Shown piece after piece: positions 43,613 through 53,151 of a stretch of DNA of 64,000 nt; within the stretch, counting starts at the first letter, position 1; every line of letters begins with the position of its first letter. The translations under genes and the position numbers were made by a program. The notes beneath the pieces were generated by a model. That model did not search any database. It saw only the letters and a list, made by a program, of their open reading frames with translations, and had not been told where the DNA came from. This DNA comes from JAGQVA01 sp041391725 (GTDB lineage Bacteria; Bacteroidota; Bacteroidia; J057): contig JAWKNL010000002.1 in assembly GCA_041391725.1 (NCBI GenBank), positions 419,331 to 483,330 on the forward strand. The letters run 5' to 3'.

Positions 43613-46054
43613 ATGAAGAAGCTAATGCTACCATTAGTACTGGGAATGCTTTTTGCCTTCCCGGCTGCAAAAACCTTCGCTCAGTTTGCGAATGTGCAGA
43701 TCATCCACAACTCTGCAGATCCTGCTGCCGATAGCGTGGATATTTATGTCAATGCTGGCGCAACACCTGCCATAGCAGATTTTAAATTCAGAGAGGCAAC
43801 GCCTTTTATTCAACTGCCCGCTGGGGTACAGGTCAATGTGGGTATCGCTCCCGGCAACAGTACAGGCCCTGGCGATATTATCGCAACTTTTCCGTTTACC
43901 CTTACTGCAAATGAAAATTATGTGGTAGTGGCTACCGGCGTTCTCAATCCTGCTATGTTTGATGCCACAGTAAATGGCGCTGGTGCCATCGCATTTGATC
44001 TGAAGGTGCTTACGCCCGCGCAGACTACCGGAACCGGCGGAAATGTGGACATAGTTGCTGCACATGGCGCAACAGATGCTCCTGATGTAGATGTGCTGGT
44101 AAATTTTGGTACTACACCCCTGATTGATAACCTGGCCTACGGAACTTTCAGCGGATATGCCTCCGTTCCTCCTGCTGCTTATATTCTGAATGTAACACCC
44201 GCTGCAAACAACACGACGGTTGTGGCTTCTTTTTATGCAGACTTGTCTGGCCTCGGTGGTGGATCTGCCGTTGTATTTGCCTCCGGCTTCCTCAATCCTT
44301 CCGCCAATATGAACGGTGCGGCTTTCGGTCTGTTTGCAGCCCTCGCCAACGGAACCGTTGTCGAACTTCCTGCTGTCGGAAATGCCCGCGCCCAGGTGGT
44401 TCACAACTCGGCTGACCCCGCTGCTGCAACTGTGGACGTGTATATTAATTTCGTCAGCGACTCACTCAAACTCGACGACTTTGCATTCCGCGCTGCAACG
44501 CCGTTTGTGGATCTGCCCACGGGGTATCCGATTTCTATTGGAATCGCTCCTGCAAACAGTACTTCTTCCAGCGAGGCAATTGCTACCTTCACCCCTACCC
44601 TTACCAATGGAGAGTCTTACCTCGTGGTGGCCAACGGTGTACTCAACCCCGCCATGTTTGCAGCCAATCCCGATGGTGCATCTACCGGTTTTACCTTATT
44701 TCTTGAAGCTGGTGCAAAAGAAGCCAGTGGCAACGCCAATGTGGACATCAAAGTATTGCACGGTGCTACCGATGCACCTTCTGTCGGCGTCAATGCCAAT
44801 GGGGGTGCGATTGTTCCTTCCGCTTCTTACAGCAATTTTACCGGCTACCTCAATGTTCCCGCTGCTGAATACCGTGTGGACATCACCGGCGCAAACGCTC
44901 CGGGCACACTGGTAGCGCCTTTTTATGTAGATGCTTCAACCCTTGGCGGTGGTGCGACCCTGGTTTTTGCCTCCGGCTTCCTCGATCCTGCTGCCAATAT
45001 GAACGGTGAGGCATTTGGACTCTTTGCCGCTTTTGCAGACGGAACCGTTGCTCCGCTTACCGCTGTAGGCAATGCCCGCGCTCAGGTGATTCACAACGCG
45101 GCTGACCCTGCTGCTGCCACAGTAGATGTATATGTAAATGCACTGGCCGATACGATCAAACTTGATGATTTTGCTTTCCGCGCTGCAACGCCATTTGTGG
45201 ATCTGCCCACAGGTTATGAACTGGAAATTGTGATTGCGCTGCCGACAAGTACTGGTATTACAGATGGTGTAGTGGCAACTATCCCGGCTACGCTTGCCGC
45301 TGGTGGCAGCTACCATATTGTAGCCAACGGACTGGTATCTCCGGCGAGCTTTGCTGCAAATCCCGATGGTGTTTCTACTGCTTTTGGACTTTTTGTAGCT
45401 GACAGTGCGAGAGAAGCAGGCGTTGGCAGCGGGGTGGATCTGAAAGTATTCCACGGAGCAACCGATGCGCCTACGGTAGATGTACTGGCCAATTACAGTA
45501 CGCCCGCCCTGATCTCCGGCGCAGCTTATACCGACTTTACCGGTTACCTGAGTGTACCCGCAGCAGACTACGATCTCAGCATTACTCCAACAGGCCAGAA
45601 CAGTACGCTGGTTGCTACTTTTGATGCAGACGTAACCGGGCTCGGTGGCGGTGCAGGTATAATTCTTGCTTCCGGATTTTTGGATCCGGCTACAAATCAG
45701 AACGGTGAAGGATTTGGTCTGTTGCTGGTATTACCTGATGGTGCAGCTACCCTTCTTCCGCTTGCGACTTCTATCGCTGATGATCTGATTCGTGCTGATG
45801 AAAATCTTGTATTGTACCCCAACCCCACAACAGGGAATACCACACTTTCTTACACAATCGGTCAGGGAGGTAGTTCGCGGATTACCATTACAGACATCAC
45901 TGGCAAGCCGGTTTTAGATATAACAAACGAAAAGCAGGCAGCCGGTGCTTACGATATCAACTTCTCTGTGGATCAGCTTCCTGCCGGAATTTACACCGTG
46001 GTACTGACAACAGAGACAACCTTCTCGGTAAAAAGATTGTCAGTGATACGATAA
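43613..46054 (+). CDS. Secreted protein with repeated DUF4397 domains and T9SS tail, 813 aa
   Basis: After the signal peptide (MLFAFPAAKTFAQ) come three large repeats of about 230 residues (about 24-255, 256-490, 491-725). Each has two halves: the first opens with VIHNSADPAADSVDIYV-like text, the second with HGATDAPSVGV-like text, giving six DUF4397-type units. Repeats 2 and 3 are the most alike, also at DNA level. The end is a T9SS type A sorting domain (LVLYPNPTTGNTTLSYTI to VKRLSVIR). DUF4397 proteins are surface structural proteins of unknown role. The repeat array suggests adhesion or an S-layer-like function; this is inference. Confidence 0.92.
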   Translation: MKKLMLPLVLGMLFAFPAAKTFAQFANVQIIHNSADPAADSVDIYVNAGATPAIADFKFREATPFIQLPAGVQVNVGIAPGNSTGPGDIIATFPFTLTANENYVVVATGVLNPAMFDATVNGAGAIAFDLKVLTPAQTTGTGGNVDIVAAHGATDAPDVDVLVNFGTTPLIDNLAYGTFSGYASVPPAAYILNVTPAANNTTVVASFYADLSGLGGGSAVVFASGFLNPSANMNGAAFGLFAALANGTVVELPAVGNARAQVVHNSADPAAATVDVYINFVSDSLKLDDFAFRAATPFVDLPTGYPISIGIAPANSTSSSEAIATFTPTLTNGESYLVVANGVLNPAMFAANPDGASTGFTLFLEAGAKEASGNANVDIKVLHGATDAPSVGVNANGGAIVPSASYSNFTGYLNVPAAEYRVDITGANAPGTLVAPFYVDASTLGGGATLVFASGFLDPAANMNGEAFGLFAAFADGTVAPLTAVGNARAQVIHNAADPAAATVDVYVNALADTIKLDDFAFRAATPFVDLPTGYELEIVIALPTSTGITDGVVATIPATLAAGGSYHIVANGLVSPASFAANPDGVSTAFGLFVADSAREAGVGSGVDLKVFHGATDAPTVDVLANYSTPALISGAAYTDFTGYLSVPAADYDLSITPTGQNSTLVATFDADVTGLGGGAGIILASGFLDPATNQNGEGFGLLLVLPDGAATLLPLATSIADDLIRADENLVLYPNPTTGNTTLSYTIGQGGSSRITITDITGKPVLDITNEKQAAGAYDINFSVDQLPAGIYTVVLTTETTFSVKRLSVIR

Positions 46055-46153
46055 GCAAACCAATTGCCTGCTTTTGGCGTTGGTAAGTAAAGACACAGAT
46101 TGTCTGTAAATACCAATCGTTCTTTTTGACTAGTTTCTATAATGTTGTGGTGG

Positions 46154-46193
46154 CAGAAGCATTTCTGATTTCAGAGATGCTTCTGTTTTTTTT
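46154..46193 (+). terminator. Terminator after the DUF4397 gene
   Basis: Perfect arms CAGAAGCAT (46154-46162) and ATGCTTCTG (46177-46185) with an inner TCTGA/TCAGA pair, followed by eight T (46186-46193). It lies between convergent genes. Confidence 0.85.
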
Positions 46194-46202
46194 AGTTGTT
46201 TT

Positions 46203-48260
46203 TTAGTTATAGCTGGGGAGGAATGAATATTTATCCGCATACTCCAACATCTGAGTACTGAAATCATCGGGGTATTCGATTTTAATATCGGTGATTTCAT
46301 CGCCATTCATAACAGGGATCAGTTTGGGCTGAATAAATCCGGAATAAGGCGCAGATTTGAGGTTTTTGTAGCGCGCCAGTACTTCTTTGTGAAGTTCGGG
46401 ATCCACTTTTACGCCATAGTTTTCCACCAGATTCTTAGCCGCTTCATAATCGCCCTGGGATTTGATCCGCTGAACTTCTCTCAAGAGCTGGCCAAATATA
46501 TCGCGGAGTTTGTCATAGTCATTGATCTTGAAATAGGTTTTTCCGTCGCGAACTACCTTTTCGATTACATTGTCGGGCTGGCCTTTTTCAAAAGCCCAGT
46601 GCGAAATCCATGAACGGTTGCGCATGTGGGCTTCTTCAATATTATCTCCGGGTTTGATGCGGGTAAGCTGGGTCATCATACCGTTGAGGATATAATCATC
46701 GTATCCTGTTTTTCCTACTTCCAGCGACTCCATCAGGCCCATGTCCACCAGTTTCTGATCATAAATATAATACAGTGCCACAAGGTCGGCACGGCCTTCT
46801 TCGATAGTAGATGCGTAGTTTTTGAGCGTTTCTTTGGGGGTTCCCACTCCGGGTTCAATCTGTCCGGATGCATGACCAATTACCTCGTGCATGTCGGTGT
46901 GAAGGATATCGGCATAGGAGCCGTATTTTCTTGCGCCTTCGATTTCCGCTTCAGAATAGGCAAATTCCTGGAGGAATCCGCTTCCTTTGGAAGCCTCATC
47001 ATAGGCATTAACGATGTTGGCGAGGTTTACCGACTTCGAGCCGTGGGTAGCGCGAATCCAGTTGGCATTGGGCAGGTTGATACCAATGGGCGTGGAAGGC
47101 GAAGCGTCTCCGGATTCCATTACGACATTAATCACTCTGGCGGAAATTCCTTTAACATCCTTCTTTTTGTGTTCTTCCATCAAGGGAGAATGATCCTCAA
47201 AATACTGAGCTTCTTTTCCAATGGCCTCAATGCGTTTGGTGGCTTCCGGGTCGCGGAAAGAAACAACAGATTCGAATGAGCCTTTATAGCCTTTGGGGTC
47301 GTTATATACTTCGATAAACCCGTTGATCACATCGACATCGGCGAGCGTATCAGCTACCCAGGCAATACTGTAGTCATCAAAAACTTTCAGATCACCGGTT
47401 TTGTAATAATCCACCAACAGACTCAGCGATTGTTTCTGCGCGTCGGTTTCGGCGACATCAATTGCTTTTTCCAGCCAGTAAACCACTTTTTCGATGGCTT
47501 CGGTGTACATGCCACCTACTTTCCATGTTTTTTCGACTACCTTACCATTTTCTTTTACCACTTTGGTATTGAGGCCGTAAGAGATTGCCTGCGGATCGTT
47601 TTTGTCGATAATCGAATTGTAATAGGCATCTACTTCCGCTTCGGTCACTCCTTCATAAAAGTTTACAGCCGAATTTTGAATAATATCCACACTGGAATTC
47701 AGATTTACTTTTTTCGCAGCAATGCCAGGATCAAACATGATGGGAGAAATGCGGGCGATAAATGCATCTGTGTCCTCGCCGTCCATCATGGGGAGATTTT
47801 CGGGAGAAACCTGCTTTAGGAGTCCGGCAAAGTACTCCTGTGAAAACTCAGGCATAATTTTCTCGTTTCCGTAGTGGTGGTGAATGCCATTGGAAAACCA
47901 TACCCGCTTGGTATATTCCACAAATTTGGCATAATCGCCGGACTCATCAGCTTTGGCTGTTCGGATTACGGCTTCCAGTGTGCGGCGGATCGTCAGATTG
48001 TGTTTAAAATTCTGATCCCATATGATATCTCTTCCCGAAAGCGCTGCTTCTGAGAGAAAATACAGCAATTTCTTTTGCTGGAGGGGGAGGTTCTCAAATC
48101 CGGGGACCTGATATCGAAGGATTTTCAGATCGGCAAACTGCTCGGTTTTATACACAAACCCGTCACCGGTTTCCGAACCTGAAGTTTGTGCCGGCTCATC
48201 GGCACAGCCAGCCCAAAACAGAGGGGCGATAAAAAGTAAACTTAAAAAAACTCGGTTCAT
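46203..48260 (-). CDS. Dipeptidyl-peptidase III (M49), lipoprotein, 685 aa
   Basis: The signal peptide MNRVFLSLLFIAPLFWAGC has a lipobox Cys, so the enzyme is membrane-anchored, unlike the cytosolic eukaryotic form. The zinc motif HEVIGH (about residues 455-460) and the second motif EEGRAD (about 483-488, classically EECRAD) define M49. It removes dipeptides from the N-terminus of peptides. The length and the fold regions match bacterial M49 lipoproteins. The next gene upstream (48354-49562) is read in the same direction 93 bp away; there is no clear operon partner. Confidence 0.94.
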   Translation of the reverse strand: MNRVFLSLLFIAPLFWAGCADEPAQTSGSETGDGFVYKTEQFADLKILRYQVPGFENLPLQQKKLLYFLSEAALSGRDIIWDQNFKHNLTIRRTLEAVIRTAKADESGDYAKFVEYTKRVWFSNGIHHHYGNEKIMPEFSQEYFAGLLKQVSPENLPMMDGEDTDAFIARISPIMFDPGIAAKKVNLNSSVDIIQNSAVNFYEGVTEAEVDAYYNSIIDKNDPQAISYGLNTKVVKENGKVVEKTWKVGGMYTEAIEKVVYWLEKAIDVAETDAQKQSLSLLVDYYKTGDLKVFDDYSIAWVADTLADVDVINGFIEVYNDPKGYKGSFESVVSFRDPEATKRIEAIGKEAQYFEDHSPLMEEHKKKDVKGISARVINVVMESGDASPSTPIGINLPNANWIRATHGSKSVNLANIVNAYDEASKGSGFLQEFAYSEAEIEGARKYGSYADILHTDMHEVIGHASGQIEPGVGTPKETLKNYASTIEEGRADLVALYYIYDQKLVDMGLMESLEVGKTGYDDYILNGMMTQLTRIKPGDNIEEAHMRNRSWISHWAFEKGQPDNVIEKVVRDGKTYFKINDYDKLRDIFGQLLREVQRIKSQGDYEAAKNLVENYGVKVDPELHKEVLARYKNLKSAPYSGFIQPKLIPVMNGDEITDIKIEYPDDFSTQMLEYADKYSFLPSYN

Positions 48261-48353
48261 AGTGTTAGTTTTTATTTTCAGGTTTCAAATGTAGGAATAA
48301 ATTCCCAATTCGGACTACCCTCTCCTATGTACCGGTTGTGAATGAAAGAAAGG

Positions 48354-49562
48354 CTATTTTCCGAAGCCGGTTTGCGGCGAATGCGGGGTGCGGAGGTGGA
48401 GTTTTGCCAGGTCTTTGTATTCGGTATTTTCCTCCATATCAAGGGTTTTACGGTAAAAGGCAATGGCTTCATCGCGTTTTTGCATATTATCTGCGCATAC
48501 GCCCCGGTAGTACACATTCCCGGCGAGATAATTGTCTTCTTTTACGCCTGCCAGTCTGGCCATTGAATCACTTTTATCCAGATAGGAAACAGCAGTTCCG
48601 TAGTCTTTTTCCCCGTAAATCCGGGCGAGCGCCAGATAATGGTAGGTTTTAATCATCAGAAAAGTAGGAAACCGGGAGTGGAGGCTGGAGGTCATTTTGG
48701 TATTCCACCCAGACTGCGCTTCGAAAGATTTTTGTTGCTCCACAAGGATTTTTTCGCCCTCCGGGAATCTTCCGCTTTTAATCAGTGCACGGGCATAATC
48801 GGTCTGAAACCAGGTATTGCGGGGGTATTCTGTGGCAAGTGCTTTTGATACCGTCAGGCCTTTATTTATCTGCTTTACCTCATCCAGATAAATATAAATC
48901 AGAAAAAAACGGGCCTCGGTTCGGGTAAAATTGGGAATACTTCCGGCTTTTTCAATTTCCTGCAATCCAAGCGCTTCATTTCCGTCAGGAAAAAATGAAA
49001 GAAAAGGCCTGACGATGGGATAATAGTTGTGGTAGGTAGCTACGTAGTAATGGTAAATTCCGGCGATAAAATACATTTCCGGTGCCTGATCCACGAGTTT
49101 CAACGCAGCTTTGACCGGCCCGAGAATCTTTCTGGCTGCATTGACCGCAGGAAACCAGTTCCGCCTCAATGCGTAGAGCCTTGCTTCGAGTGCATAACTC
49201 ATAAACTCAAAGAAGATATACTCTGCGTACAGTGCGGAATTATTTTCCAGTTTTTTATTTTTCTCCAGGCAGGTTTCCAACTGGTTTTCTACGTAGTCAT
49301 AATAGTCCATGGTGGTTTCAGAAATATAGGTCTGCCAGTATCGGTTCATCCCCAGCAGAAAATATCCGGACGGATGCTCGGGATGCTGGTTTTTCAACCG
49401 GTTGAATACCCATTCTGCCCGGTCAAATTCCATATTATACATATAATTAAGCCCTTTTTCCGCCTCGTTGCGATATTCAGTATCTTTAAACGCACTAAAC
49501 TGGGCATTAAGGTTGGAAACCAGAAGAATATGGAGGAAAACAGTAAATAGTGATGATTTCAT
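48354..49562 (-). CDS. Exported TPR-like repeat protein of unknown function, 402 aa
   Basis: A signal peptide (SLFTVFLHILLVSNLNAQ) precedes a mature helical protein. TPR-like segments can be seen at the N-terminus (GLNYMYNMEFDRAEWVFNRLKNQHPEHPSG), in the middle (LALARIYGEKDYGTAVSYLDKSD) and at the C-terminus (YYRGVCADNMQKRDEAIAFYRKTLDM). Aromatic residues are abundant in between. It is probably periplasmic and may bind proteins or glycans. A small exported peptide gene may lie directly upstream (49611-49742). Confidence 0.8.
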   Translation of the reverse strand: MKSSLFTVFLHILLVSNLNAQFSAFKDTEYRNEAEKGLNYMYNMEFDRAEWVFNRLKNQHPEHPSGYFLLGMNRYWQTYISETTMDYYDYVENQLETCLEKNKKLENNSALYAEYIFFEFMSYALEARLYALRRNWFPAVNAARKILGPVKAALKLVDQAPEMYFIAGIYHYYVATYHNYYPIVRPFLSFFPDGNEALGLQEIEKAGSIPNFTRTEARFFLIYIYLDEVKQINKGLTVSKALATEYPRNTWFQTDYARALIKSGRFPEGEKILVEQQKSFEAQSGWNTKMTSSLHSRFPTFLMIKTYHYLALARIYGEKDYGTAVSYLDKSDSMARLAGVKEDNYLAGNVYYRGVCADNMQKRDEAIAFYRKTLDMEENTEYKDLAKLHLRTPHSPQTGFGK

Positions 49563-49610
49563 AATGATTGAACGAAAGGGAGAATGGAATATTGAGCCAC
49601 CTGGCTGGTA

Positions 49611-49742
49611 TTAGCCGGAAGGAGGAAGGGATCCTGCCTGCATGGTAGCCGGAAGTCCCGGTGCGGTCATTTGCGGTTGAGCCGAACCCTGTGGTCCCGC
49701 AATTTTTATAGACAGCGACAGGAATAAGGAAAAGTACAGCAT
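49611..49742 (-). CDS. Possible 43-aa exported peptide
   Basis: ATG 49742 opens MLYFSLFLSLSIKIAGPQGSAQ, which looks like a signal peptide. A short Pro/Met/Gly-rich tail follows, with a TAA stop at 49611-49613, 49 bp before the TPR-like gene on the same strand. No family is recognised; it may be a chance ORF. Confidence 0.3.
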   Translation of the reverse strand: MLYFSLFLSLSIKIAGPQGSAQPQMTAPGLPATMQAGSLPPSG

Positions 49743-49930
49743 AAGTTTTTCTGTTGAGGGTGAAGATAAGTAATCCTGAAATTTTCTCAAATCAAAGCAA
49801 TTACTCCCGCAAAGATAACAGCAAAACCGGGAATAAAAACAAATCTAAATAAAAATTTAGATAAGCTTAAATATATATGCGGACATAAAATAAAAGGTGA
49901 ATATTTCACACCTTTTAAGGGTTCAGAGAA

Positions 49931-50098
49931 TCAGAACCCTGTAGATTTTTTGCGTTTTTCGAGCATGTACTGGCCATGCTGGGGGTGATTACAGTTTTTA
50001 CGCGGATCGCCCCGGAGGATACGACAGGAGGAAAGCGTCATTCCACCGAGGAGAGAAAAGATCAGAAGAAAGGCGATGGGGCGGGTTATACGTTTCAT
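49931..50098 (-). CDS. Small lipoprotein downstream of dnaA, 55 aa
   Basis: ATG 50098 gives a hydrophobic signal (IAFLLIFSLLGGMTLSSC) with a lipobox Cys. A short basic tail follows containing NCNHPQHGQYM and ends in KKSTGF, with stop TGA at 49931-49933. The Cys/His cluster (CNHPQH) resembles a small metal- or haem-binding motif. It starts 12 bp after the dnaA stop and is probably co-transcribed with it. The tail is too short to be an enzyme. It is a plausible conserved Bacteroidetes small lipoprotein, but I cannot name it. Confidence 0.6.
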   Translation of the reverse strand: MKRITRPIAFLLIFSLLGGMTLSSCRILRGDPRKNCNHPQHGQYMLEKRKKSTGF

Positions 50099-50110
50099 AA
50101 TCAATCCGGA

Positions 50111-51541
50111 TCAGTTGATTTCAAGAGAAATTCTCTTTCGTATTTCCGTTACATTCTGTTTGAAATACTTATCAGTAGCAATCAGATCGTTGACTGTCTG
50201 CAGCGCATGAATAACGGTGGAGTGGTCGCGTCCGCCAAAGTGATAGCCAATGGATTTGAGCGAATGCTGGGTCATTTCCTTAGCAAAATACATGGCGATC
50301 TGGCGGGCCTGCACGATGTCTCTTTTGCGGGTTTTGGCCTTCATCATTTCCACTTCGATATCGAGGTGGTCGCCGACAATCTGCTGAATGGAATCAATCG
50401 TGATTTCCCGGGTTACAGTATCCACAAAATGCTGAAGCATGGAGCGGGCGAGTTCCACATCGACCTCTTTGCGGTTGAGGGAACTTTGAGCCAGAAGGCT
50501 GATCATTGCGCCTTCGAGTTCGCGGATGTTGGTAGTGATATTATGCGAAATGTATTCGACCACTTCTTCGGGAAGTTCGATCCCGTTCTGATACATTTTA
50601 CTTTTGAGGATAAGTTTGCGTGTGTGGTAGTCGGGTACCTGCATATTCGCACTTAGTCCCCATTTGAAGCGGGAGAGCAGCCTTTCTTCCATGCCTTCCA
50701 TGTCATTGGGCGAGCGGTCGGAAGCGAGGACAATTTGCTTGCCTGACTGGCGCAGGTGATTAAACACATGAAAGAAGTTGTCCTGCGTTTTCTCTTTACC
50801 AGACATAAACTGGATATCATCCACAAGGAGGACATCGATCATCTGGTAGAAATTCATAAAATCGTTGACCGTACCTTTTCTGACAGCTTCGACGAACTGA
50901 TTGATAAAGCGTTCGGAAGAGACATAGAGGACGGCCTTGCGGGGATAATTTTCCTTGATCTGATTTCCAATTGCCTGAAGCAGGTGGGTTTTTCCCAGCC
51001 CTACACCGCTATAAATAAACAACGGGTTGTAGGCGGTGATACCGGGCTTGTTGGCTACGGCATACCCGGCAGCTCTTGCCAGGCGGTTGCAGTCGCCTTC
51101 GATCAGGGTATCAAACGTATAGGAGGCGTTGAGATTGGATTCGACTTCAAACTTGCGGATGCCTGGGATTACGAAAGGGTTGGGTATAGGTCTGTTTACA
51201 TCCAATTGCGTGTTAAGTGATTGGGATGAATGTGGATGATGGGAGGATGCGGGCATTCTCACGGTGGAGGTGCCATTATTTACATTGTTGTCTATAACAA
51301 TAGAATATTCGAGCCTGCCTTCCGGGCCGAGGGTAGTGCGCACAGCCGTTTTCAGCAGTGAAACATAGTGTTCTTCCAGCCATTCATAAAAGAACTGACT
51401 GGGCACTTCTATTGTAAGTACGTTTTGTTCAAGCCGTATGGGTTTAATCGGCTTAAACCAGGTGTCGAAGCTCTGATCAGAAATCTCCTCTCCGATGAGT
51501 TGAAGACACCTTTTCCATATGTCAACGTGTATCGTTGTCAT
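50111..51541 (-). CDS. dnaA: Chromosomal replication initiator DnaA, 476 aa
   Basis: All four DnaA domains are visible. Domain I is WKRCLQLIGEEISDQSFDTWFKPI; a Ser/His/Asn-rich linker is domain II. The AAA+ domain III has Walker A SGVGLGKTHLLQAIGN, Walker B VLLVDDIQFMSGKEKTQ and the sensor region. Domain IV binds DNA with the signature RQIAMYFAKEMTQHSLKSIGYHFGGRDHSTVIHA. DnaA opens oriC and regulates its own gene. The small lipoprotein gene follows after 12 bp. The start at 51541 gives the normal family N-terminus. Confidence 0.98.
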   Translation of the reverse strand: MTTIHVDIWKRCLQLIGEEISDQSFDTWFKPIKPIRLEQNVLTIEVPSQFFYEWLEEHYVSLLKTAVRTTLGPEGRLEYSIVIDNNVNNGTSTVRMPASSHHPHSSQSLNTQLDVNRPIPNPFVIPGIRKFEVESNLNASYTFDTLIEGDCNRLARAAGYAVANKPGITAYNPLFIYSGVGLGKTHLLQAIGNQIKENYPRKAVLYVSSERFINQFVEAVRKGTVNDFMNFYQMIDVLLVDDIQFMSGKEKTQDNFFHVFNHLRQSGKQIVLASDRSPNDMEGMEERLLSRFKWGLSANMQVPDYHTRKLILKSKMYQNGIELPEEVVEYISHNITTNIRELEGAMISLLAQSSLNRKEVDVELARSMLQHFVDTVTREITIDSIQQIVGDHLDIEVEMMKAKTRKRDIVQARQIAMYFAKEMTQHSLKSIGYHFGGRDHSTVIHALQTVNDLIATDKYFKQNVTEIRKRISLEIN

Positions 51542-52004
51542 CTCCTGGCGTTACTAAATCTGTTTGTTACTTTACCCTTAACGAAAAAAAGAGTATTATC
51601 TTGTCTTCAGCGCAAGGATAAAACTCCTCAAAAAAAACCAGAAAAAAAACTTGACTAATAACCTTTTTTTTCGGTTCAAATAATAATTCACATCCTTTTG
51701 ATTTTCAGATTCTTAACTAAAAATCGGCCTCAAATGGCTCCCAGGCGCGATTTTTTTGATGCATGCATACGAACCTTTACAATAGGTTAATATTGTTAAC
51801 TCGTACTTTTTCAGCCAGTTAGGCGCATTTTTCCCAAATTCTGTAGGTTTCCGATATTCCGATTTTTTTTCTGTCCCAATTTTCGGAATAACTATCCCGC
51901 AGGCTGGTTTCTTACAAACCTCCTCCCCGGCATATGGAAAATTTAAGAAAATGGTGCAACTTTCATTAGCAAAAAAATGCTAAAAACAATATGTACCGAT
52001 CTGA
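51542..52004. other. AT-rich region upstream of dnaA without clear DnaA boxes
   Basis: These 463 bp lie between dnaA (minus) and the next minus-strand gene. They are AT-rich with several A and T runs (51588-51670). I looked for TTATCCACA-type boxes on both strands and found no good match, so I do not call an origin. No gene is visible. The dnaA promoter must lie here but no box pair fits well. Confidence 0.4.
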
Positions 52005-52547
52005 TCATTCGAAACTGAAAATTTTCAGCACATCAGATTTTAACACGAATGCGGCTTTGTGTGTTGGCTGGTCTTCCCATTCAGCGCAGGTTTCCACGAT
52101 CTTTTTGCTTAATACCAGGGCATTAGCGTCTCCGGGAAGTGCTGCCGCACTTTCCCTCACCACCTGAACCATTGCATTTTTGGCACTCACCAGGGCACTC
52201 CACCCGGTGAATGAAATATACAACTGCTGAACCAGGTTGTGCTCATACTCTGAGACAATCTCCTGTAAAAGCGCTCTTTCCATCTGGCTCACATTCTTCC
52301 CCTCAACCCCCACCCTCGGGATGAGATTCTCAGGGCTGATCCTTTCCAGATATAATACTGCCCGCTCATATGCCGATAGCTTGAGCGGTAAGTGGGCCTC
52401 CAATGCTGCCCTGCGAAGCTTCCGGGTACCAGCCTCCCGGTCCCTTCTCGCGTGATACTCCTGTGTCCATCTGACTGCCAGCAAAACCAGCAATGCAGGA
52501 ACTGAATATTTCAGTACTTCGCCCAGGATTTCTGCAATTTGTTCCAT
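52005..52547 (-). CDS. Membrane-anchored helical protein of unknown function, 180 aa
   Basis: One N-terminal transmembrane helix (residues about 13-27, YSVPALLVLLAVRW) is followed by a charged linker (RRDREAGTRKLRRAALEAHLP). The rest is a helical domain (LSAYERAVLYLERISPENLI, ALLQEIVSEYEHNLVQQLY) that would lie in the cytoplasm. This pattern is common for a conserved Bacteroidetes protein of unknown role. It is divergent from the lipoprotein gene at 52589 with only 41 bp between the starts. Confidence 0.75.
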   Translation of the reverse strand: MEQIAEILGEVLKYSVPALLVLLAVRWTQEYHARRDREAGTRKLRRAALEAHLPLKLSAYERAVLYLERISPENLIPRVGVEGKNVSQMERALLQEIVSEYEHNLVQQLYISFTGWSALVSAKNAMVQVVRESAAALPGDANALVLSKKIVETCAEWEDQPTHKAAFVLKSDVLKIFSFE

Positions 52548-52588
52548 TTGTTGAGAAACATAGTTATTTTGGTCAAAATTAGCGGATA

Positions 52589-53146
52589 ATGAAATATCTG
52601 TCCATACTTTTTACCTTATTTTTCATTCTTTGTTCGTGCAACGACAAAAGTACGCGCGTTCTCCGCTCCTCAAAGGCTGCATCCATGCTCGTGGGCAAAA
52701 AAAAACAGGGCGATAGTACTACCTGGATTCTCTCGCAAACTTTTGATCCCTACAACGGGGGACAGGTTTATGTGGCAGATTCCCTCAATCCGCAATTCTG
52801 GGTTTTGCGCAGAGACGGTACCTTTCATGAGTTTGACTCACTCAACAACCGGTTTGGCCTGTGGAAACTCAACCGGAACCGCGACCGGTTATCCAAAAAT
52901 TATCTTGCGCCCAATCCCGAAATTTCGCCGCAATCCCTTTCGCCTGATTTTAGGTACCACCTGCTGAATCATACAAAAGACAGCCTGATCCTGGCTGTTC
53001 AGGGGCGACATGGCATGCTTCGCTTTACCTACCTGCGCTTCCTTCCGGAAGCAGAACTGATAAATCTCCCTACGGATTCAATTCCTGCGGATTCAATTCC
53101 CGCTGATTCAGTTCGCACAGATTCTCTTTCACCCGAAAAAAAATAA
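52589..53146 (+). CDS. Lipoprotein of unknown function with DSIPA repeats, 185 aa
   Basis: The signal MKYLSILFTLFFILCSC has a lipobox Cys. The body is a small beta-rich domain (VYVADSLNPQFWVLRRDGTFHEFDSL, GLWKLNRNRDRL) resembling lipocalin-like or heat-shock-type lipoproteins of Bacteroidetes. The C-terminus has a short repeat (TDSIPADSIPADSVRTDS), probably a flexible acidic linker. It ends 5 bp before meaB and may share its transcript. Confidence 0.7.
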   Translation: MKYLSILFTLFFILCSCNDKSTRVLRSSKAASMLVGKKKQGDSTTWILSQTFDPYNGGQVYVADSLNPQFWVLRRDGTFHEFDSLNNRFGLWKLNRNRDRLSKNYLAPNPEISPQSLSPDFRYHLLNHTKDSLILAVQGRHGMLRFTYLRFLPEAELINLPTDSIPADSIPADSVRTDSLSPEKK

Positions 53147-53151
53147 GTCTT

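Noticed and set aside
51542..52004. Possible replication origin next to dnaA
   Set aside because: The region is AT-rich, but I found no convincing DnaA boxes on either strand and in Bacteroidetes the origin is often not beside dnaA. A genome-wide GC-skew plot would decide.
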